From the NCBI RefSeq assembly GCF_040050925.1, contig NZ_CP157390.1, positions 496,001 to 560,000 of the forward strand: DNA of 64,000 nucleotides. Reading direction: 5' to 3'. Below, one piece after another: positions 23,266 to 31,751 of the stretch (positions are counted from its first letter, which is position 1; each line of letters starts with the position of its first letter). The stretch is from Leifsonia sp. NPDC080035. Its GTDB lineage: Bacteria; Actinomycetota; Actinomycetes; Actinomycetales; Microbacteriaceae. The notes beneath the pieces were generated by a model. That model was given only the letters and a program-made list of their open reading frames with translations, did not search any database and was not told where the DNA came from. A program made the translations under genes and the position numbers.

Positions 23266-24225
23266 CTACCGCAGTTGTAACGCGGCGCCGCAGTCATCGG
23301 GCGCACGGGGTGGGACACCGGCTGCGAACAGGAGAGAGGCGAGCTCTCGGGGGCGGGATGCGACCTCCCAGCGCCAGCGGACCACGCGAAGGCCGAGCGC
23401 ACGAAGCCGGTCCTCCCGGATCTTCTCGTCGAGCACCACCCTGTCGGCTGATCGTCCGTTGCGCATCGTCGCGTCGAGATACTTCGCGTCCCCGTCCGCT
23501 TCGCCGACGATGCCGAGGCTCGGCCAGGCGAAGTCGACGTAACCGATCAGCCCCCGGCGGTCACGAAAGGGCAGCTGCAGGTCTGGTTGCGCCACACCCA
23601 TTCGATACATGCTCACTCTGCTCAGCGATTCGAGCGGCGACTCGGACCGCGCGTCCGCGAAGTCGATGACGTCGAGCGCTCGGCGGTGTCCCCGGAGGGG
23701 GACGGCTCTCTCCCAGGCATCCATCACGCAGGTCTTCGGTAGACCGAGTCGAAGGGCGCAGTCGGCGATGGTCACGGCATCCGCCATTGTGGACATCGAC
23801 GCGACATCCACGACTGTGCGAGCGAGCGACGTGACCCGGAGTCCGTCGATATCGACGACATCGGTGTCCGGTATGGCGGTGGAATGGGCCGCCACGGCTC
23901 CCGCCGACCGTCCGCCGCTCGTACGGCCGATGGAGACGTGGAGCCTGTCAGGAACCGGTCCGATCAACGGCAGGCAATGAGCCACCGCCGCCGACCAGTG
24001 CGAGAAGAGAGGTGGCCGTTTCCGAGTACGCGAGTACGCGACCATCCGCAAGAGGTGGCGCTCTCGCGCGTCCCGTCCCTCCCACTCGGCGCGTCCGACA
24101 TACGCTCCGTGTGCGACGCGGACCTCGGTGCCGTTCAGCGCCGCCCGCGCATGTTGCTGACGCGTCTCCGTCCGGTCGCGAAGCTCACGAACCAGGACGA
24201 TTTCGGCGTCGGACACCCTCTCCAT
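23266..24225 (-). CDS. DUF559/Vsr-like endonuclease-fold protein with N-terminal AbiEi-like region
   Basis: The protein of 319 residues belongs to a large, poorly characterised actinobacterial family. The N-terminal third resembles the winged-helix and following region of AbiEi-type antitoxins (PLFSHWSAAVAHCLPLIG, then RVTSLARTVVDVASM). The C-terminal ~110 residues look like the Vsr/DUF559 nuclease fold: SPLESLSRVSMYRMG, YVDFAWPSLGIVGEADGDAK with a D...E.D acidic set, and RLRALGLRVVRWRW. Enzymatic activity has not been shown for most of this family. The gene stands alone between the S10 and str operons, a place that is normally close-packed. The start at 24225 is the most likely; AGAGGG just before it could serve as ribosome-binding site. 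Confidence 0.7.
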   Translation of the reverse strand: MERVSDAEIVLVRELRDRTETRQQHARAALNGTEVRVAHGAYVGRAEWEGRDARERHLLRMVAYSRTRKRPPLFSHWSAAVAHCLPLIGPVPDRLHVSIGRTSGGRSAGAVAAHSTAIPDTDVVDIDGLRVTSLARTVVDVASMSTMADAVTIADCALRLGLPKTCVMDAWERAVPLRGHRRALDVIDFADARSESPLESLSRVSMYRMGVAQPDLQLPFRDRRGLIGYVDFAWPSLGIVGEADGDAKYLDATMRNGRSADRVVLDEKIREDRLRALGLRVVRWRWEVASRPRELASLLFAAGVPPRAPDDCGAALQLR

Positions 24226-24389
24226 GCCCTCTGTCTAGTGACCTCGTGCCCATCAGGTGTGCCATCGACCACATCTGTGGATACAGTCCACCGCACCTCT
24301 TCCTGTGGACGATCGAGAGTGCGGCGCAGTGTCGTGTGTGCGGCGGGGCGACGATGCGCAGACGTGACGAGGAGCGGCAGACAGGGAAA

Positions 24390-24418
24390 GCGGGGCCGGC
24401 AGCGTGTGCCGACCCCGC
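24390..24418 (-). terminator. Terminator of the 24-codon gene
   Basis: A 12-bp stem (one G-T pair) with a five-base loop is followed on the minus strand by TTTCCCT. It lies 46 bases after the stop of the small gene at 24464-24538 and is the best terminator-like structure in this gap. Confidence 0.65.
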
Positions 24419-24463
24419 CCCAGGCGGTTCCTCGCGCGGCCGCCCGTGTGGTTCCAAGACCGC

Positions 24464-24538
24464 TTACGCGGCTTCCGAACTCTTCGTCCGTGATCCGGTT
24501 CGCGGCTTGGTCTGGTTTGCGAGGCTGCGGCTCACCAT
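24464..24538 (-). CDS. Small basic protein of 24 residues, unrecognised
   Basis: An ATG at 24536-24538 opens a 24-codon frame ending in TAA. The peptide starts MVSRSLANQTKPRTG and ends SRTKSSEAA; it has three Arg, two Lys and one Glu, so it is basic, and has no membrane segment. A strong ribosome-binding site (AAGGGAGA) lies five bases before the ATG. A possible promoter (TTTACC, 17 bases, CAGAAT) lies about 50 bases upstream, and a terminator follows. I do not recognise it, and it does not match the small ribosomal proteins bS22 or bL37 that I know from mycobacteria. A leader peptide is less likely because a terminator rather than a gene follows. Confidence 0.55.
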   Translation of the reverse strand: MVSRSLANQTKPRTGSRTKSSEAA

Positions 24539-24586
24539 AGGCGTCTCCCTTCATCGACGGACCCGTTCGGTTGAAACGGTGGGCCC

Positions 24587-24615
24587 ATTCTGCGCCTCGA
24601 CGGCGGAGAGGTAAA
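24587..24615 (-). promoter_or_regulatory. Possible promoter of the 24-codon gene
   Basis: TTTACC (24610-24615), a 17-base spacer and CAGAAT (24587-24592) on the minus strand, about 49 bases before the ATG. It lies just beyond the tuf terminator. Confidence 0.4.
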
Positions 24616-24630
24616 CCCCCGGGAAACGAC

Positions 24631-24662
24631 CGAGGGCCGGATCCAAGCGGATCCGGCCCTCG
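24631..24662 (-). terminator. Terminator after tuf
   Basis: CGAGGGCCGGATCC pairs perfectly with GGATCCGGCCCTCG around a four-base loop (14 bp), 22 bases after the tuf stop. A short TTT follows at a distance. It ends the str operon. Confidence 0.85.
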
Positions 24663-24684
24663 CCGAGTGAAGTAGAGAAGCTAC

Positions 24685-25878
<1,194 letters not shown>

Positions 25879-25912
25879 TGTGGGTCCTCCTCAGGACTCT
25901 CGTGTAGATACC

Positions 25913-25934
25913 CCGGTCGACGGATTTCGACCGG
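25913..25934 (-). other. Hairpin between fusA and tuf
   Basis: CCGGTCGA and TCGACCGG form a perfect 8-bp stem with a six-base loop, 35 bases before the tuf GTG. It may separate tuf expression from the rest of the operon. Confidence 0.45.
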
Positions 25935-25992
25935 CGGATCTACGGGATTGGTTTCTAATGTTACGGGATGTTGCCCAGGCCAGCGACCGAGG

Positions 25993-28107
25993 TCACTCGC
26001 CCTTGCTCTTCTGGACGATCTCGTCGGCGACAGCCTTCGGGACCTCAGCGTAGGAGTCGAACTGCATCGAGTACACCGCGCGGCCAGAGGTCTTCGACCG
26101 CAGGTCGCCGATGTAGCCGAACATCTCGGACAGCGGGACGTTCGCCTTGACGACCTTCACACCGCTGGCGTCCTCCATCGACTGGATCTGCCCACGACGC
26201 GAGTTCAGGTCGCCGATGACGTCGCCCATGTACTCCTCGGGCGTGCGCACCTCGACCGCCATGAGCGGCTCGAGGAGCACCGGGTTCGCCTTGCGAGCGG
26301 CCTCCTTGTAGGCCATCGAGCCGGCGATCTTGAACGCCATCTCCGAGGAGTCGACGTCGTGCGAGGCACCGTCGACGAGCGTCGCCTTGACGCCCACCGT
26401 CGGGAAGCCGGCGAGCACGCCGACCTGCATCGCGTCCTGGATGCCCGCGTCCACCGAGGGGATGTACTCGCGCGGCACGCGACCGCCGGTGACGGCGTTC
26501 ACGAACTCGTACGAGGTCTCCGGGGTGACCTCGAGCGGCTCCAGGGTGATCTGCACCTTAGCGAACTGACCGGAACCACCGGTCTGCTTCTTGTGGGTGT
26601 AGTCGTACTTCTCCACCGTGCGGCGGATGGTCTCGCGGTAGGCCACCTGGGGCTTGCCCACGTTCGCCTCGACGTTGAACTCCCGCTTCATGCGGTCGAC
26701 CAGGATGTCGAGGTGGAGCTCGCCCATGCCCTTGATGACCGTCTGACCGGTCTCCTGGTTCTGCTCGGTGCGGAACGTCGGGTCCTCTTCGGCCAGCTTC
26801 TGGATGGCCGTGCCGAGCTTCTCCTGGTCGGCCTTGGTCTTCGGCTCGATCGCGACCTCGATCACGGGCTCCGGGAAGGTCATCGACTCGAGCACGACCT
26901 GGTTGTCGGGGTCGCTCAGGGTGTCACCGGTGGTGGTGTCCTTGAGGCCGATCACCGCGTAGATGTTGCCGGCGGTGACGAAATCGACCGGGTTCTCCTT
27001 GTTGGCGTGCATCTGGAAGATCTTGCCGATGCGCTCCTTGCGGCCCTTGGTCGAGTTCACGACCGCGGCACCGGAGTCGACCCGGCCCGAGTACACGCGC
27101 ACGTAGGTCAGACGACCGAAGAACGGGTGGACGGCGACCTTGAACGCCAGCGCCGAGAACGGCTCGCTCGCGTCGGCGTGGCGCAGGATGACCTGCTCCT
27201 CGTCGCGCGGGTTGTGCGCCTCGATGGCGGGCACGTCGAGCGGCGACGGGAGGTAGTCGATCACGGCGTCGAGCATCGGCTGGACGCCGCGGTTCTTGAA
27301 CGCCGAGCCGCAGAGGACCGGGTAGATCTCGTTGTTCACGGTGAGCTTGCGGATGGCCGCCTTGATCTCCGGAACGGTGATCTCCTCGCCGCCGAAGAAC
27401 TTCTCGAGCAGCGCGTCGTCGGACTCGGCGACGGTCTCGAGCAGGCGGTTGCGGTACTCCTCGGCCTTCTCCTGAAGGTCGGCGGGGATCTCCTGGACCT
27501 CGTACTTGGCGCCCATGGTGACATCACCCTTGGCGTCGCCCGGCCAGACCAGCGCGCGCATCTCGACCAGGTCGACGACGCCGACGAAGTCGGACTCGGC
27601 ACCGATCGGGAGCTGCATCACCAGCGGCTTGGCGCCGAGGCGCGACACGATGGTGTCGACCGTGAAGTAGAAGTCGGCGCCGAGCTTGTCCATCTTGTTG
27701 ACGAAGCAGATGCGCGGGACGACGTACTTGTCGGCCTGACGCCACACGGTCTCCGACTGGGGCTCGACGCCCTCCTTCGCGTCGAAGACGGCGACCGCGC
27801 CGTCGAGGACGCGGAGCGAGCGCTCCACCTCGACGGTGAAGTCGACGTGACCCGGCGTGTCGATGATGTTGATCTGGTTCTTGTTCCAGAAACAGGTGAC
27901 GGCCGCGGACGTGATGGTGATGCCGCGCTCCTTCTCCTGCTCCATCCAGTCGGTGGTCGAGGCGCCGTCGTGGGTCTCACCGATCTTGTGGTTGACGCCC
28001 GTGTAGAACAGGATGCGCTCGGTCGTGGTGGTCTTGCCGGCATCGATGTGGGCCATGATGCCGATGTTGCGGACCTTTTTCAGGTCGGTGAGCACGTCCT
28101 GTGCCAC
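25993..28107 (-). CDS. fusA: Elongation factor G
   Basis: EF-G drives translocation. The 704-residue product has the five usual domains. Visible motifs are GIMAHIDAGKTTTTERILFY, GITITSAAVTCFWN, DTPGHVDFTVEVERSLRVLD and the FVNKMDKLGADFY guanine motif. Domain IV has GSGQFAKVQITLEPL and ends with the ISLAND-like FPTVGVKATLVDG; domain V has LLEPLMAVEVRTPEEYMGD. The start is a GTG at 28105-28107 preceded by GGAGGA. It is the third gene of the str operon. Confidence 0.98.
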   Translation of the reverse strand: MAQDVLTDLKKVRNIGIMAHIDAGKTTTTERILFYTGVNHKIGETHDGASTTDWMEQEKERGITITSAAVTCFWNKNQINIIDTPGHVDFTVEVERSLRVLDGAVAVFDAKEGVEPQSETVWRQADKYVVPRICFVNKMDKLGADFYFTVDTIVSRLGAKPLVMQLPIGAESDFVGVVDLVEMRALVWPGDAKGDVTMGAKYEVQEIPADLQEKAEEYRNRLLETVAESDDALLEKFFGGEEITVPEIKAAIRKLTVNNEIYPVLCGSAFKNRGVQPMLDAVIDYLPSPLDVPAIEAHNPRDEEQVILRHADASEPFSALAFKVAVHPFFGRLTYVRVYSGRVDSGAAVVNSTKGRKERIGKIFQMHANKENPVDFVTAGNIYAVIGLKDTTTGDTLSDPDNQVVLESMTFPEPVIEVAIEPKTKADQEKLGTAIQKLAEEDPTFRTEQNQETGQTVIKGMGELHLDILVDRMKREFNVEANVGKPQVAYRETIRRTVEKYDYTHKKQTGGSGQFAKVQITLEPLEVTPETSYEFVNAVTGGRVPREYIPSVDAGIQDAMQVGVLAGFPTVGVKATLVDGASHDVDSSEMAFKIAGSMAYKEAARKANPVLLEPLMAVEVRTPEEYMGDVIGDLNSRRGQIQSMEDASGVKVVKANVPLSEMFGYIGDLRSKTSGRAVYSMQFDSYAEVPKAVADEIVQKSKGE

Positions 28108-28142
28108 AGGGTTCCTCCGAAAAGTAGAGAGTGGAAGTGGTG

Positions 28143-28185
28143 CCGTCCGGGTGCGGCGCTCACGAAGAGTGCAACACCCGGACGG
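28143..28185 (-). other. Hairpin between rpsG and fusA
   Basis: CCGTCCGGGTG pairs perfectly with CACCCGGACGG across a 21-base loop. In E. coli the S7 autorepression site lies between rpsL and rpsG; here those two genes overlap and the only structured gap is this one. A regulatory role is inference. Confidence 0.45.
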
Positions 28186-28230
28186 ACGCCAGTGTTTCCT
28201 GGATGACTTGGGTTACCAGCGGTGCCGTGC

Positions 28231-28701
28231 TTACCAGCGGTAGTGGGCGAAGGCCTTGTTCGACTCGGCCATCTTGTGCGTGTCCTCGCGGCGCTTCACC
28301 GCGGCGCCGAGGCCGTTGGAAGCGTCGAGGATCTCGTTGGTGAGACGCTCGGTCATCGTCTTCTCGCGACGACCCTTGGCGTAGCTGGTGAGCCAGCGCA
28401 GCGCGAGCGTGTTCGCGCGGTGCGGCTTGACCTCGACCGGGACCTGGTAGGTCGAGCCGCCGACGCGGCGGCTGCGGACCTCGAGGGTCGGGCGGATGTT
28501 GTCCAGCGCCTTCTTGAGCGTGGTGACCGCGTCCTGGCCGGACTTCGAGGCGACGCCCTCGAGCGCGTCGTAGACGATGCGCTCGGCGAGGCCCTTCTTG
28601 CCGTCGAGGAGGATCTTGTTGACGAGCTGGCTGACGACCGGCGCGCCGTACACCGGGTCGGCGACGACGGGGCGCTTCGGAGCGGGACCCTTGCGAGGCA
28701 T
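28231..28701 (-). CDS. rpsG: 30S ribosomal protein S7 (uS7)
   Basis: S7 nucleates assembly of the 30S head. The 156-residue product has MPRKGPAPKRPVVADPVYG, SQLVNKILLDGKKGLAERIV, PTLEVRSRRVGGSTYQVPVE, ALRWLTSYAKGRREKTMTER and the C-terminal KMAESNKAFAHYRW. The stop region ACCGCTGGTAA is repeated in frame 18 bases downstream, a small duplication of the last codons. The start overlaps the rpsL stop by one base. Confidence 0.98.
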   Translation of the reverse strand: MPRKGPAPKRPVVADPVYGAPVVSQLVNKILLDGKKGLAERIVYDALEGVASKSGQDAVTTLKKALDNIRPTLEVRSRRVGGSTYQVPVEVKPHRANTLALRWLTSYAKGRREKTMTERLTNEILDASNGLGAAVKRREDTHKMAESNKAFAHYRW

Positions 28702-29075
28702 TACTTCTTCTCCATCTTCGCGCCGTAGCGGCTGCGAGCCTGCTTGCGGTTCTTCACGGCCTGGGTGTCGAGGGCGCCACGGACGATCTTGTAGCGCACA
28801 CCGGGGAGGTCCTTCACACGACCGCCGCGGACGAGCACCATCGAGTGCTCCTGCAGGTTGTGGCCCTCACCGGGGATGTACGCGGTGACCTCGGTCCCGT
28901 TCGAGAGCTTGACACGGGCGACCTTGCGAAGCGCCGAGTTCGGCTTCTTCGGGGTGGTCGTGTAGACGCGGGTGCACACGCCGCGCTGCTGGGGGTTGGC
29001 CTTCAGGGCGGGCGCCTTGGTCTTCGTGACCTTCGGCGTCCGGCCCTTGCGGACCAACTGCTGAATGGTTGGCAC
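28701..29075 (-). CDS. rpsL: 30S ribosomal protein S12 (uS12)
   Basis: S12 acts at the decoding centre and is the target for streptomycin-resistance mutations. The 124-residue product begins with a GTG start (29073-29075) read as MPTIQQLVRKGR. Lys43 (TTPKKPNSA) and Lys88 (RGGRVKDLPG) are both lysine, the streptomycin-sensitive state. The open frame extends further upstream, but AAGGAG lies just before this GTG and the family starts here. It is the first gene of the str operon, with a leader of about 230 bases. Confidence 0.97.
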   Translation of the reverse strand: MPTIQQLVRKGRTPKVTKTKAPALKANPQQRGVCTRVYTTTPKKPNSALRKVARVKLSNGTEVTAYIPGEGHNLQEHSMVLVRGGRVKDLPGVRYKIVRGALDTQAVKNRKQARSRYGAKMEKK

Positions 29076-29310
29076 TGACTTCTCCTTATATGGACTGCAC
29101 GGTGACAGTTGTTGCTTTTTCCCCGCACCCCGATCCACCCGCGTCGCGGGTCGATTCGGGATTCGAGGGGTATCGGACCGATGGCCGATATGCCGTGGGG
29201 GCGGTGATTCCGTGCGGTCTCTCCGCCCATCGGATGAGTACGTGCCGGCTCGCTCGGTGTCGGCCCTCGCGAGCACACAACAAGCGCGCGACAGAGCGCA
29301 CACCCGATAA
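29076..29310 (-). promoter_or_regulatory. Long leader of the str operon
   Basis: About 230 bases are transcribed before rpsL if the promoter at 29311-29339 is right. Inside lies a hairpin of ACCCGC (29137-29142) with GCGGGT (29146-29151). No convincing leader peptide is present: the only ATG frame in the leader runs into rpsL without a ribosome-binding site. The length suggests antitermination or autoregulation, which is not shown by sequence. Confidence 0.4.
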
Positions 29311-29339
29311 ATACTATCGTCCGCGCGGTTGACGGTCAA
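29311..29339 (-). promoter_or_regulatory. str operon promoter
   Basis: TTGACC (29334-29339), a 17-base spacer and TAGTAT (29311-29316) on the minus strand, close to consensus. The -35 box is part of the inverted repeat TTGACGGTCAA at 29329-29339. Confidence 0.7.
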
Positions 29340-29369
29340 ATGAACGCGGGCGTGCTAGTGCCGTGTCCG

Positions 29370-29398
29370 CGCAGGGCGAAAGGGCGGTCAGCCCTGCG
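29370..29398 (-). terminator. Terminator-like hairpin around the stop codon of the T7SS locus gene
   Basis: CGCAGGGC and GCCCTGCG form a perfect 8-bp stem, with the stop codon of the 29388-30437 gene in the 13-base loop. It lies just upstream of the str promoter and may insulate it. Confidence 0.4.
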
Positions 29399-30437
29399 AG
29401 GAACCGTCGTTCCGCAGCGGCGTGAAGACGGCGCCGTCACCGGTGAAGGTCACCGTTCCCGCGTACGCGAACGGGATGTCGCCCGTGGTGACGTGCGTCG
29501 TCGCCCCGTCGGTGATCCTGGTCAGCGTGGCGGAGGCCGTCACGGTGCCCCCCGACGCGCGGACGTCCCAGCCGCCGTCATACCAGTCCCCGTACAGGAT
29601 GTCGACGTCGGGTCGGGCGACGAGGGACCAGTGCAGGTCGCTTATCCGGATGCCGTCGGTCGCCGGCTCCCCCACCGTGAAGGGGCAGTTGGCGGGCGCC
29701 GCGTCCTGCGTGGCAAGACACGCGTCCAGCCAGGACTCGACGGCCGCCTTGGCGTCGGCGTAGCCGGTCTCGGAGAGCCGGGCGGCGAAGACGGTCGGCG
29801 TGACGACGCTGCCAGAGGGGTGCGAGATGGCGACACCGCTATCGGCGGAGAAGTCGGAGCTCGCGGAGGTCACGTCCACGGGGTAGCTGCCGGGAAGCGC
29901 GCGGAGCTTGAGTACGCCGGTGCCCGGCTTCGGCGTGACGCCGGCGATCCTGAAGGTGAGGCCCGTCGGGCCGGCGACCTGGACCTCGACGGTGTCGGGG
30001 GTCACCGGGGCGAGCGCCCAGAGCGGCAGGAACGGCAGGCCGCCCGCCCGCACCACCCGGAACGTGCGCTCGTATGGCCGGTCGCCCTGCTGCACCGTCG
30101 CCTTCACCGTCGTCACGCCCTTACGGGTGACCGGTGCGGCCAGCGTGTACGAGGTGATCCGGTCGGACGCGGTTGCGTACGCCTTCTCGGTGAGGAGCAG
30201 GTCGCCGTCGCGCGCTGCGATGCCGCCGAGCCGCATCGCCTCCTTCGCCTTGCCGTGCACCAGTGCGTCCAGGTAGTGGGCGACGGCGATCCGTGGCGTC
30301 GCCTGCACCGCGGCGATCGTGGTGGCGGAGAAGAACGCGGCCGCCGCGGTGGACAGGACCGCGGCTGCGACGAGCGCCCACCAGTACCAAAGGATGCGCA
30401 CCCGGCGTGGCGGCGCTGCAGCAGGCTCGAGACTCAC
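29388..30437 (-). CDS. Membrane-anchored protein of the T7SS locus, function unknown
   Basis: The product has 349 residues. After a short cytoplasmic start (SLEPAAAPPRRVRILWYWW) there is one membrane helix at about residues 15-38. The remaining ~310 residues are extracytoplasmic and beta-rich, with Val/Thr-rich stretches such as TVEVQVAGPTGLTFRIAGV. A C-terminal region has two Cys (SWLDACLATQDAAPANCPF). I recognise no named domain. The GTG at 30435-30437 has GGGGGA ahead of it; the frame continues upstream without a better start. It is the gene after the WXG100 gene, separated by a hairpin. By position it could be a T7SS membrane component or an accessory surface protein. Confidence 0.6.
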   Translation of the reverse strand: MSLEPAAAPPRRVRILWYWWALVAAAVLSTAAAAFFSATTIAAVQATPRIAVAHYLDALVHGKAKEAMRLGGIAARDGDLLLTEKAYATASDRITSYTLAAPVTRKGVTTVKATVQQGDRPYERTFRVVRAGGLPFLPLWALAPVTPDTVEVQVAGPTGLTFRIAGVTPKPGTGVLKLRALPGSYPVDVTSASSDFSADSGVAISHPSGSVVTPTVFAARLSETGYADAKAAVESWLDACLATQDAAPANCPFTVGEPATDGIRISDLHWSLVARPDVDILYGDWYDGGWDVRASGGTVTASATLTRITDGATTHVTTGDIPFAYAGTVTFTGDGAVFTPLRNDGSSQG

Positions 30438-30480
30438 GGTTCCCCCTTCGACCGAGGGACAGCCTATGGCCGAACGCCGA

Positions 30481-30515
30481 CGAGCGCGGGCACCCGTTCG
30501 GGGTACCCGCGCTCG
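30481..30515 (-). terminator. Hairpin downstream of the WXG100 gene
   Basis: CGAGCGCGGG pairs with CCCGCGCTCG and ACCC with GGGT inside, with one mismatch and a five-base loop. No T run follows. It could make the WXG100 transcript more abundant than the next gene. Confidence 0.55.
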
Positions 30516-30541
30516 TCTGGAAGCGTGCGTGCCGGTCCGGC

Positions 30542-30838
30542 TCAGCCGCCGATGCCCTTGGCGAGCTCGCTGTCCACGTTCTGCAGGGCGTCCGCCGCCT
30601 TGGTGAGGAACTGCGACATCCCGTCGAGACCGTTCACGGCCTCGGTGGTGCCCTTCGTGAACTGCTCGTAGGAGCTGTGGAACGCTCCGGACGCCTGGTC
30701 GGTGACGAAGCCGCCGTTGACGAGGCCGTTCACGAGGTTCTGGAGCTCGTGCAGCTTGGCGGTGATGTCGTCCTTGCCCGCGGTGAGGCGGTTGGCGGCA
30801 TCGGTCATCTCGCCGTACGTGACGTTCATGTTGGCCAT
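30542..30838 (-). CDS. WXG100 family (ESAT-6-like) protein
   Basis: The product of 98 residues is the size of EsxA-type T7SS substrates. It is predicted to form two helices with a turn at residues 39-46. The turn reads LVNGGFVTD, so the WXG tryptophan is replaced by Asn41 (N-G-G) while the glycines are kept. Helix 1 has EMTDAANRLTAGKDDITAKL; helix 2 has FHSSYEQFTKGTTEAVNGLD and QFLTKAADALQNVD. No C-terminal YxxxD/E export signal is visible. Its gene faces away from the membrane protein gene at 30993, with an operator-like palindrome in between. GAAGGGA precedes the ATG. Confidence 0.8.
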   Translation of the reverse strand: MANMNVTYGEMTDAANRLTAGKDDITAKLHELQNLVNGLVNGGFVTDQASGAFHSSYEQFTKGTTEAVNGLDGMSQFLTKAADALQNVDSELAKGIGG

Positions 30839-30929
30839 GAGGAGTTGGTCCCTTCGGTGTCGTCTGGAAGGCCGTCCCCCGGGGCCGGCCAGCTGTCATC
30901 CACCTAACCAGGACGGCGGCGTGGACGGA

Positions 30930-30947
30930 ATGGGGAGCGGTACCCAT
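30930..30947. promoter_or_regulatory. T7SS-locus palindrome, copy 1
   Basis: ATGGGGAGCGGTACCCAT differs from the two copies at 34662 and 34708 by one base. It lies between the divergent WXG100 gene and the membrane protein gene, centred 54 bases upstream of the latter's presumed start of transcription. Confidence 0.55.
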
Positions 30948-30979
30948 CCCCTCCGCTCGCGTGCGTGGACGGGCCGGTC

Positions 30980-30985
30980 TAGCCT
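30980..30985 (+). promoter_or_regulatory. -10 box, probably leaderless
   Basis: TAGCCT, seven bases, then the GTG at 30993. No Shine-Dalgarno or -35 consensus is present. Confidence 0.45.
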
Positions 30986-30992
30986 GGGACGC

Positions 30993-31751
30993 GTGCCGAA
31001 ATACAGCCCGATGAAGCCCAACCCGGCCTCGCCCGCTGCCCGCTCCGCCGCGGCGAAGACGCGATCCGACCGCTCCGCGACCCCGCCGTCGGGGACGGAG
31101 CGCGCGCTGCGTCCGTTCGGCTATCTGCTGATCGCGCTCGTGTGGACCGTGCTCGCCGTCGTGGTGCTCGCCCTCCCGCTCGCCCTCACCATCGGGCTCG
31201 GCATCGACGGCGACTTCAGCGCGCGGGCGTTCCTCCTGGAGTCGGACGTCGTCTCCACGGTGCTCTTCCTGCTGCTCGTCGTCGTCCTCCTCGTCCCGCT
31301 GCTCGGCTACGCGTACGTGACGCTGGCGCTCGGGGCCGTCCCGCTCGCGGTGCTCGCCTGGACGTACGTCGTCCGCAGCCTCTCGCCGGGATACGCCGGC
31401 GAGAGGCTCTCGAGCACCGGCTGGTCGCGCGACGTGATCGGCCCGATCACCGTGCTGCCGACCGCGATGTCCCTGCTCCCGGTCCGGTTGACGCCGTGGA
31501 CGGAGTTCTGGGCGCGGGTGATGTTCCTCGGCTGGCGCCCGAGCCGCGGGGTGCTGCTTGCGGGCATTCCGTACGGGCTCGCCTCGTTCCTGCTCGCCGG
31601 CTGGCTGCTGTGGCCCGTCGGGCCGGTCGCCGCCGTGGTCTGGACGATCGTGACGCTCGCGCTGGTGGCACTGACGGTGCTGCTGGTCGTCCGCGCGGCG
31701 CGCGGTCAGCTCAACCGGCAGCCGGCCGCTCGAGCGGTGCGCGGAAGCTGA
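30993..31751 (+). CDS. Multi-pass membrane protein of the T7SS locus
   Basis: The product has 252 residues. A cytoplasmic N-terminus of ~40 residues (PNPASPAARSAAAKTRSD) precedes five or six membrane helices. These lie at about residues 43-70, 85-130 (two), and 185-240 (two or three), with a loop containing SPGYAGERLSSTGWSRDVI. No family is recognised. The GTG at 30993 is chosen because of the TAGCCT box seven bases upstream; ATG 31011 is an alternative. Its promoter region carries the locus palindrome. It could supply a membrane channel component in a locus that lacks EccB, EccD and EccE, but that is a guess. Its 3' end overlaps the convergent gene by 41 bases. Confidence 0.65.
   Translation: MPKYSPMKPNPASPAARSAAAKTRSDRSATPPSGTERALRPFGYLLIALVWTVLAVVVLALPLALTIGLGIDGDFSARAFLLESDVVSTVLFLLLVVVLLVPLLGYAYVTLALGAVPLAVLAWTYVVRSLSPGYAGERLSSTGWSRDVIGPITVLPTAMSLLPVRLTPWTEFWARVMFLGWRPSRGVLLAGIPYGLASFLLAGWLLWPVGPVAAVVWTIVTLALVALTVLLVVRAARGQLNRQPAARAVRGS

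Noticed and set aside
22844..24684. tRNA or other RNA gene in the gaps around the DUF559-like gene
   Set aside because: No cloverleaf or CCA-type pattern was found; the inverted repeats are single short stems.
29003..29278. Possible leader peptide in the str operon leader
   Set aside because: The frame of 91 codons overlaps rpsL, has no ribosome-binding site and no stop before the rpsL start, and its composition is not peptide-like.
29329..29339. Plus-strand promoter from the TTGACGGTCAA palindrome
   Set aside because: No good -10 box lies at the right distance on the plus strand, and no plus-strand gene follows.
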